From 188UL27-1 sp038526275 (lineage in GTDB: Bacteria > Pseudomonadota > Alphaproteobacteria > Rhodobacterales > Rhodobacteraceae): a stretch of 35,862 bases of DNA. The translations under genes were made by a program, and so were the position numbers. The stretch is taken from the NCBI GenBank assembly GCA_038526275.1, contig JBCBGY010000018.1, forward strand, positions 1 to 35,862, written 5' to 3'. The notes below the pieces were generated by a model. That model was not told where the DNA came from and ran no database searches. It saw nothing but the letters and a program-made list of their open reading frames with translations. Below, piece after piece: positions 31,695 to 35,862 of this stretch; within the stretch, counting starts at the first letter, position 1; each line of letters begins with the position of its first letter.

Positions 31695-33425
31695 TCAAGA
31701 CTTTGACACAACGCTTTGTGGGTTCAGGTTGCCGATGCGACCACTTTCGGTACCGGCTTCCGGGTCGATCATGGCGTTAACCAGCGTGGGCTTGCCGCTA
31801 TCCATGGCTTCTGCCACCGCGCGGGACAGCTCATCCGGGTTCCGGGCTGTCACGCCGACGCCGCCGAAGGCCTGCATCATCAGGTCGTACTGGCTGTCTT
31901 TGACAAAGACGGTCGTGCCCGGGTCACGGCCCGTCGGGTCCGTGTCAGTACCGCGATAGATCCCGTTATTGTTAAAGACCACCACGCAAACCGGCAGATT
32001 GTACCGGCAGATCGTTTCGATCTCCATGCCCGAGAAGCCGAAGGCACTATCACCTTCCACCGCCAGCACCGGCTGGCCGGTTTCAATGGCCGCCGCAACG
32101 GCAAAGCCCATCCCAATACCCATCACACCCCAGGTGCCCACATCCAGGCGCTTGCGCGGTTTGTGCATGTCGATGATGGAACGGGCAAAATCGAGCGTGT
32201 TCGCCCCTTCATTCACCAGAATCGCGTCAGGGCGATCTGCTATGACCTTCTTAAGCGCTCCAAGAGCGCCGTGGAAGTCCATGGGATCATTGTTGTTTTG
32301 CAGCTTGCTTGCCATCCGGCCGACATTGGTTTCGACCTTTGTTTTGATCGCGCCGGTCCAAGCCTCGGGCGGTTTCGCCCAGTCGTCGCCGATCCCATCA
32401 AGCAGGGCCCCGACGCAGGATTCGATATCCCCCACCAGAGGTGCCGCGATTTCGACGTTGCTGTCCATTTCGCGGGGTTCAATGTCGATCTGGATGAATT
32501 TCTTGCGGCCCTCGCCCCAAGTCTTGCCCTTCCCGTGGGACAGCAGCCAGTTGAGCCGCGCGCCGATCATCACGACCGTATCGCTTTCCTTCAGCGCCAG
32601 CGACCGCGCGGCCCCTGCCGATTGCGGATGCGTGTCGGGCAGCAGACCCTTCGCCATACTCATGGGCAGATAGGGGATGCCAGTCTTTTCCACGAAGCTG
32701 CGGATCAGCTCGTCAGCCTGTGCATAGGCCGCGCCTTTGCCCAGAATAATCAAGGGCTTCTCGGCCTCTTTCAACAGGCTCAGCGCCCGGTCCACCGCAT
32801 CTTGTGCAGGGCGTTGCGCTGGCGCGGCGTCGATCACCTGCACCAGGCTTTCTGCCCCTGCTGCTGCATCCATCACCTGGCCCAGCAACTGCGCGGGCAC
32901 ATCCAGGTAAACCCCACCAGGACGCCCCGAAACGGCTGCACGAACCGCGCGTGCCACACCGATCCCGATATCTTCGGCATGCAAGATCCGGTATGCGGCC
33001 TTACAAAGCGGCTTGGCGATGGCCAACTGGTCCATCTCTTCATAGTCGCCCTGCTGCAAGTCCACGATCTCGCGCTCTGACGAGCCGGAAATCAGGATCA
33101 TCGGGAAACAGTTGGTATTGGCGTTGGCCAAGGCCGTCAGCCCGTTCAGAAATCCGGGGGCAGATACGGTCAGACACACGCCAGGCTTCTTCGTCAGATA
33201 CCCCGCGATGGCCGCAGCATTCCCGGCATGCTGTTCGTGCCGGAACGACACCACCCGCATCCCTGCCGCTTGCGCCATCCGGCCCAGATCCGTGATCGGA
33301 ATGCCAGGCACATTATAGATTGTCTCAACACCATTCAGTCGAAGCGCATCGATCAACAGGTGAAACCCGTCGGTCAAAGGGCCTTGCGCTTCGCTTGTCT
33401 CGTTTGTTGCAACCGTCACATTCAT
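31695..33425 (-). CDS. oxc: Oxalyl-CoA decarboxylase
   Basis: The protein has 576 residues and the three-domain layout of thiamine-diphosphate enzymes. Glu64 (FRHEQHAGNAA) activates the cofactor, and the cofactor-binding region is EGDSAFGFSGME followed by VFNNNGIY. Tyr128-Glu129 (GDYEE) correspond to the active-site Tyr-Glu of Oxalobacter oxalyl-CoA decarboxylase. It converts oxalyl-CoA to formyl-CoA and carbon dioxide. 2-hydroxyacyl-CoA lyase and sulfoacetaldehyde acetyltransferase are related, but the neighbouring frc settles the call. A GGGAGG site precedes the ATG. It follows the gntR gene by 17 bases in one operon. Confidence 0.96.
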   Translation of the reverse strand: MNVTVATNETSEAQGPLTDGFHLLIDALRLNGVETIYNVPGIPITDLGRMAQAAGMRVVSFRHEQHAGNAAAIAGYLTKKPGVCLTVSAPGFLNGLTALANANTNCFPMILISGSSEREIVDLQQGDYEEMDQLAIAKPLCKAAYRILHAEDIGIGVARAVRAAVSGRPGGVYLDVPAQLLGQVMDAAAGAESLVQVIDAAPAQRPAQDAVDRALSLLKEAEKPLIILGKGAAYAQADELIRSFVEKTGIPYLPMSMAKGLLPDTHPQSAGAARSLALKESDTVVMIGARLNWLLSHGKGKTWGEGRKKFIQIDIEPREMDSNVEIAAPLVGDIESCVGALLDGIGDDWAKPPEAWTGAIKTKVETNVGRMASKLQNNNDPMDFHGALGALKKVIADRPDAILVNEGANTLDFARSIIDMHKPRKRLDVGTWGVMGIGMGFAVAAAIETGQPVLAVEGDSAFGFSGMEIETICRYNLPVCVVVFNNNGIYRGTDTDPTGRDPGTTVFVKDSQYDLMMQAFGGVGVTARNPDELSRAVAEAMDSGKPTLVNAMIDPEAGTESGRIGNLNPQSVVSKS

Positions 33426-33442
33426 GTCCGGTTCCTCCCGTC

Positions 33443-34138
33443 TTATGAGCTTATGCCCTGCCGTATTTCCAATTCCGTCCAGGTGCCGCGAATATGGTCG
33501 TGCAAACGCATTGTATGGTCCCGCACCAACCGTGAGGCCGCCGTGGCATCCCGCGTTTCCAACGCTTCGATGATACTCATGTGATCCGCCACCGAACGCG
33601 CGGCGCGGTCATCTTCCCGCATCGTCCGCCGGCGCACTGCGTGCATATGCACAAACAAACTGTCCGCCATGGTCTTGAGCAGACCACAGCCTGACATTTC
33701 CAGTATTAACTGGTGAAACTTGATATTGGCCTCGGAATATTCTGCCAGGTCAGCCCGCGCGCTATCGGCGCTGTGCCGCATCGCGTGCCGCCTAAGCCGG
33801 GTCAAAGCGGCGTCACTGGCCCGCGCCGCCGCGAGTTCCGCAGCCATGCTTTCCAGCGCCGCCCAGGCCACCACCATCTCCAGAATTTCCGTCAGCGACT
33901 TCCGCCGAACAAAGACCCCTTTGCGGGCCTGAATATCCAGAAACCCGTCCTGTTCCAGCCGAGCCAAAGCCTCCCGCAAAGGTGTGCGGGAAATACCCAG
34001 TTGATCCGCGAGTTTGCGTTCGTCCAGCCGCAGGTCCGCATCCTCATCATAGATATTCATATTGATGATCGCCTCGCGAAGGATCTCGTACAGATGATCC
34101 TTCAGCGTGAAGTTCGTGGCGATTGGCTTCAATTTCAT
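33443..34138 (-). CDS. GntR-family regulator, FadR/FCD type
   Basis: The protein has 231 residues from the ATG at 34138 (MKLKPIATNF), chosen by homology because the ribosome site is weak; longer readings upstream are not family-like. The N-terminal winged helix shows LYEILREAI, ADQLGISRTPLREALARLEQDGFL and a basic turn. The C-terminal FCD domain holds the His/Asp-type metal or ligand site (FHQLILEMSG, DHMSIIEAL). Such regulators bind small acids such as glyoxylate, lactate or oxalate-like ligands. It is the first gene of the oxc-frc operon, so it probably regulates its own operon, and a palindrome lies 30 bases upstream. Confidence 0.9.
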   Translation of the reverse strand: MKLKPIATNFTLKDHLYEILREAIINMNIYDEDADLRLDERKLADQLGISRTPLREALARLEQDGFLDIQARKGVFVRRKSLTEILEMVVAWAALESMAAELAAARASDAALTRLRRHAMRHSADSARADLAEYSEANIKFHQLILEMSGCGLLKTMADSLFVHMHAVRRRTMREDDRAARSVADHMSIIEALETRDATAASRLVRDHTMRLHDHIRGTWTELEIRQGISS

Positions 34139-34167
34139 GGGTGCAGGTTCGGCTCGTCCTGGTTCTC

Positions 34168-34177
34168 TGGTATACCA
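34168..34177. promoter_or_regulatory. Candidate GntR operator
   Basis: TGGTATACCA is a perfect 10-bp palindrome, extended to 16 bp with one mismatched pair. It fits the TNGTNNNACNA-like consensus of FadR-subfamily GntR regulators. It lies 30 bases before gntR and 151 before the divergent isomerase. Confidence 0.55.
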
Positions 34178-34327
34178 TAGACCAGATTGGGCAGGTGGCA
34201 AGCCTCTCCCGGCGGCAACGGGGCGGAACCGCGCATGGCCCGCACAAAACCTGCGCGCGCATCCATTCGTCATCAAACAGTTGCATCCCCCTGATTTGTC
34301 TGCGCGCAACGCAAACGGAGGATTGAA

Positions 34328-35143
34328 ATGACCCCACCTGTAATCGGAGCGGCCCTGTCGGTCGAAACGCTCGAAACCTACCGGGACTGGCTCCTGGAAA
34401 AGAACCGCGACCTGGAATTACAGAGCTTTTTCACTGCCGATGTTCTGAACGGCGATTGGCAGCCCATCGCCGACCGCGCAAAGGCGCTACTCGACGGCTA
34501 TACCGGTCGCCTCGGCATCCATGGGCCATTCTGGGGCTTTACCATCCACACCAAGGATCCCGATGTTCGCACGATTGTGGCCAAACGGATGGATCAGGCA
34601 CTGGATGTTTGCGCCGCGGTTGGCGCCACCCAAATGGTGATACATTCTCCTTTTTCAACGTGGGATTACAACAACTTCGGCAATAATGATAATGCGATGG
34701 AACAGGTCATCGCCGACACCCACGCCGCCATCGGAGCAGCGGTCAAACGGGCTGAAGATCAAGGCGTTGTGCTGGTTGTGGAAAATATCGAAGACATCAA
34801 CCCCGAGCACCGCAAAGAGCTGATCCAGAGCTTCGATTCAGAGGCAATCCGGCTGTCGATTGATACTGGCCATGCCCACTATGCCCATGGATCAACCGGC
34901 GCCCCGCCCGTCGACTATTTCGTCAAATCAGCCGGCGAGCACCTGAACCATATCCATTTGCAGGATGCTGACGGGTTCGCTGACCGGCATTGGTCTATCG
35001 GCGAAGGCACGATCCGTTGGCCTGCGGTGTTTCGCGCCATTGGTTCTTTGACCGTCAAGCCGCGCCTGATCCTGGAATTGCGGGACCATGGCAAGATCCC
35101 AGATTCCATGGCCTATCTTGAGGCCCAAGGCCTCGGGCAATGA
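34328..35143 (+). CDS. TIM-barrel sugar phosphate isomerase/epimerase family protein
   Basis: The protein has 271 residues of the AP-endonuclease-2-type TIM barrel. Metal ligands are seen in VVENIED (Glu), SIDTGHAHY (Asp and His), LNHIHLQD (His) and LILELRD (Glu). Family members include hydroxypyruvate isomerase, tagatose/psicose epimerases and inosose isomerases; the substrate here is not clear. GGAGG lies seven bases before the ATG. It is divergent from the gntR-oxc operon and shares the intergenic operator. Its stop overlaps the next gene by four bases (ATGA), so the two are translated together. Confidence 0.88.
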   Translation: MTPPVIGAALSVETLETYRDWLLEKNRDLELQSFFTADVLNGDWQPIADRAKALLDGYTGRLGIHGPFWGFTIHTKDPDVRTIVAKRMDQALDVCAAVGATQMVIHSPFSTWDYNNFGNNDNAMEQVIADTHAAIGAAVKRAEDQGVVLVVENIEDINPEHRKELIQSFDSEAIRLSIDTGHAHYAHGSTGAPPVDYFVKSAGEHLNHIHLQDADGFADRHWSIGEGTIRWPAVFRAIGSLTVKPRLILELRDHGKIPDSMAYLEAQGLGQ

Positions 35144-35853
35144 GCCCCAACGCTTTCGACTACCTGACCGGCGCGTGGCAGAGCAAACCTGCCCCGCACC
35201 CGGCTGCCGTTGGGCAAAAGTTCACTCCAGAAGGCGCGCCGATCTCCTGTCCGGGCAGCACGACGCTGTGCCATATTGATCGCGCCTCACCGGCACATGC
35301 CAGCCTGGTACGGGCCCAACAGACCTTGCGGGACGGACCGCATGCAGGTGCATTTACATTCCTGCCCCCCGCCAGCTTCCATATGACAGTTTTTGATGGC
35401 GTGATCTCCACCCATCGGGCCGCACCTGCCTGGCCCGCTCATTTGGCGACCGATCTGCCGATGGACACAGTGACAGATGATCTGTTGCCCCGCGTCCAAG
35501 CCCTCGCCCTGCCCCAACAATTCACGATCCGACCTGTTCAGCTATTCGCGGGTTTCAGTTTGCAGGTCGCAGGCAATGGCCGGGAAGATGAAGATGCCCT
35601 GCGCGACGCCCGGGACAGCTTGTCCGATGCGATGGCCTTTCGCCGACCAGACCATGACGCCTACAGATTTCACATCACGTTTGGGTACCTGCTCCGCTGG
35701 CTCACGCCCGACGAAGCCAATGCTGTCATCGCGCTGTCTGACGCCGTGTTCGCCACTTTGACCGCTGAGGTAAAAGACCTTACAATCGGCCCGATCGAGT
35801 TTTGTGCCTTTGATACCATGCATCATTTCGAACCTTTGGCCGTGTTGACCTAA
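35140..35853 (+). CDS. DUF1868 protein of the 2H phosphoesterase type
   Basis: The protein has 237 residues. Two HxT motifs, HMT at His81 and HIT at His178, stand 97 residues apart and flank a two-lobed fold, as in 2H phosphoesterases (2'-5' RNA ligase/cyclic phosphodiesterase superfamily). DUF1868 members have no settled substrate. The Gly/Pro-rich N-terminal segment (about 10-45) is typical of this group. Translation is coupled to the isomerase gene. That suggests a sugar or cyclic sugar phosphate might link the two, but this is speculation. The gene ends nine bases before the window end. Confidence 0.86.
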   Translation: MSPNAFDYLTGAWQSKPAPHPAAVGQKFTPEGAPISCPGSTTLCHIDRASPAHASLVRAQQTLRDGPHAGAFTFLPPASFHMTVFDGVISTHRAAPAWPAHLATDLPMDTVTDDLLPRVQALALPQQFTIRPVQLFAGFSLQVAGNGREDEDALRDARDSLSDAMAFRRPDHDAYRFHITFGYLLRWLTPDEANAVIALSDAVFATLTAEVKDLTIGPIEFCAFDTMHHFEPLAVLT

Positions 35854-35862
35854 ATGACCGAT

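Noticed and set aside
31716..33080. Open frame of 454 codons, plus strand
   Set aside because: It lies antisense within oxc, which has intact cofactor and active-site motifs.
31695..33425. Sulfoacetaldehyde acetyltransferase (xsc)
   Set aside because: The adjacent frc and the oxalyl-CoA decarboxylase Tyr-Glu motif fit oxc; no phosphate acetyltransferase or taurine gene is nearby.
1..35862. CRISPR array or insertion sequence
   Set aside because: No regularly spaced repeats and no transposase or terminal inverted repeats were seen.

Overview
The window looks like chromosomal DNA of a Rhodobacteraceae (Roseobacter-group) alphaproteobacterium. This rests on protein family content: a DUF6314 protein, an IalB-family protein, XdhC with a molybdopterin-binding partner, a ScfR/PccR-type short-chain acyl-CoA regulator, and a TfoX C-terminal-domain protein. 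GC-rich codon use and CCGGCGG-type terminators followed by a T-rich tail fit the same group. No phage, transposase, integrase or CRISPR array was seen.

Layout. 1-53 is the 3' end of a tRNA-Ser. 268-2841 is a tightly packed three-gene envelope cluster: a membrane coiled-coil protein, a ClpP-fold periplasmic protein and a small secreted protein. It is followed by a DUF442 phosphatase/sulfurtransferase-like gene and a methyltransferase on the opposite strand. A tRNA-Leu(CAA) and a GFA-type zinc protein come next. 5105-8808 is a minus-strand run: bioY, xdhC, a molybdopterin-binding protein and a Gfo/Idh/MocA oxidoreductase. purB follows. An arsC-aqpS arsenic pair, a possible 50-residue protein, a TfoX-domain protein and a P-loop kinase lead to a HerA/YjgR-type ATPase.

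15651-16085 is a gene-free stretch with two strong plus-strand terminators and probably one or two small RNAs, placed before an IalB-family secreted protein. 16886-21145 is a minus-strand envelope operon: L,D-transpeptidase, an LpxD homologue, an acyl carrier protein and a FabF-type synthase. Divergent from it are a Tat-exported DUF882 peptidase and an inositol-monophosphatase-family gene.

23169-34138 is the most interesting part, apparently a C2-acid (oxalate/glyoxylate) locus. One operon reads gntR-oxc-frc-formyltransferase-tctB-tctA. A second short operon encodes a ketopantoate-reductase-like protein and a BhcA/serine-glyoxylate-type aminotransferase, divergent from a ScfR-family regulator. 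The proposed logic is as follows. TctAB helps import a small dicarboxylate. Frc loads oxalate with CoA. Oxc decarboxylates oxalyl-CoA to formyl-CoA for energy. The PanE2-like reductase could instead make glyoxylate, which the aminotransferase would convert to glycine. The formyltransferase resembles the hydrolase domain of ALDH1L1 and could manage the one-carbon formyl group. The carbon-saving branch and the folate link are inference; Frc and Oxc are well supported. The window ends with a TIM-barrel sugar isomerase and a 2H-phosphoesterase-like DUF1868 protein, divergent from gntR.
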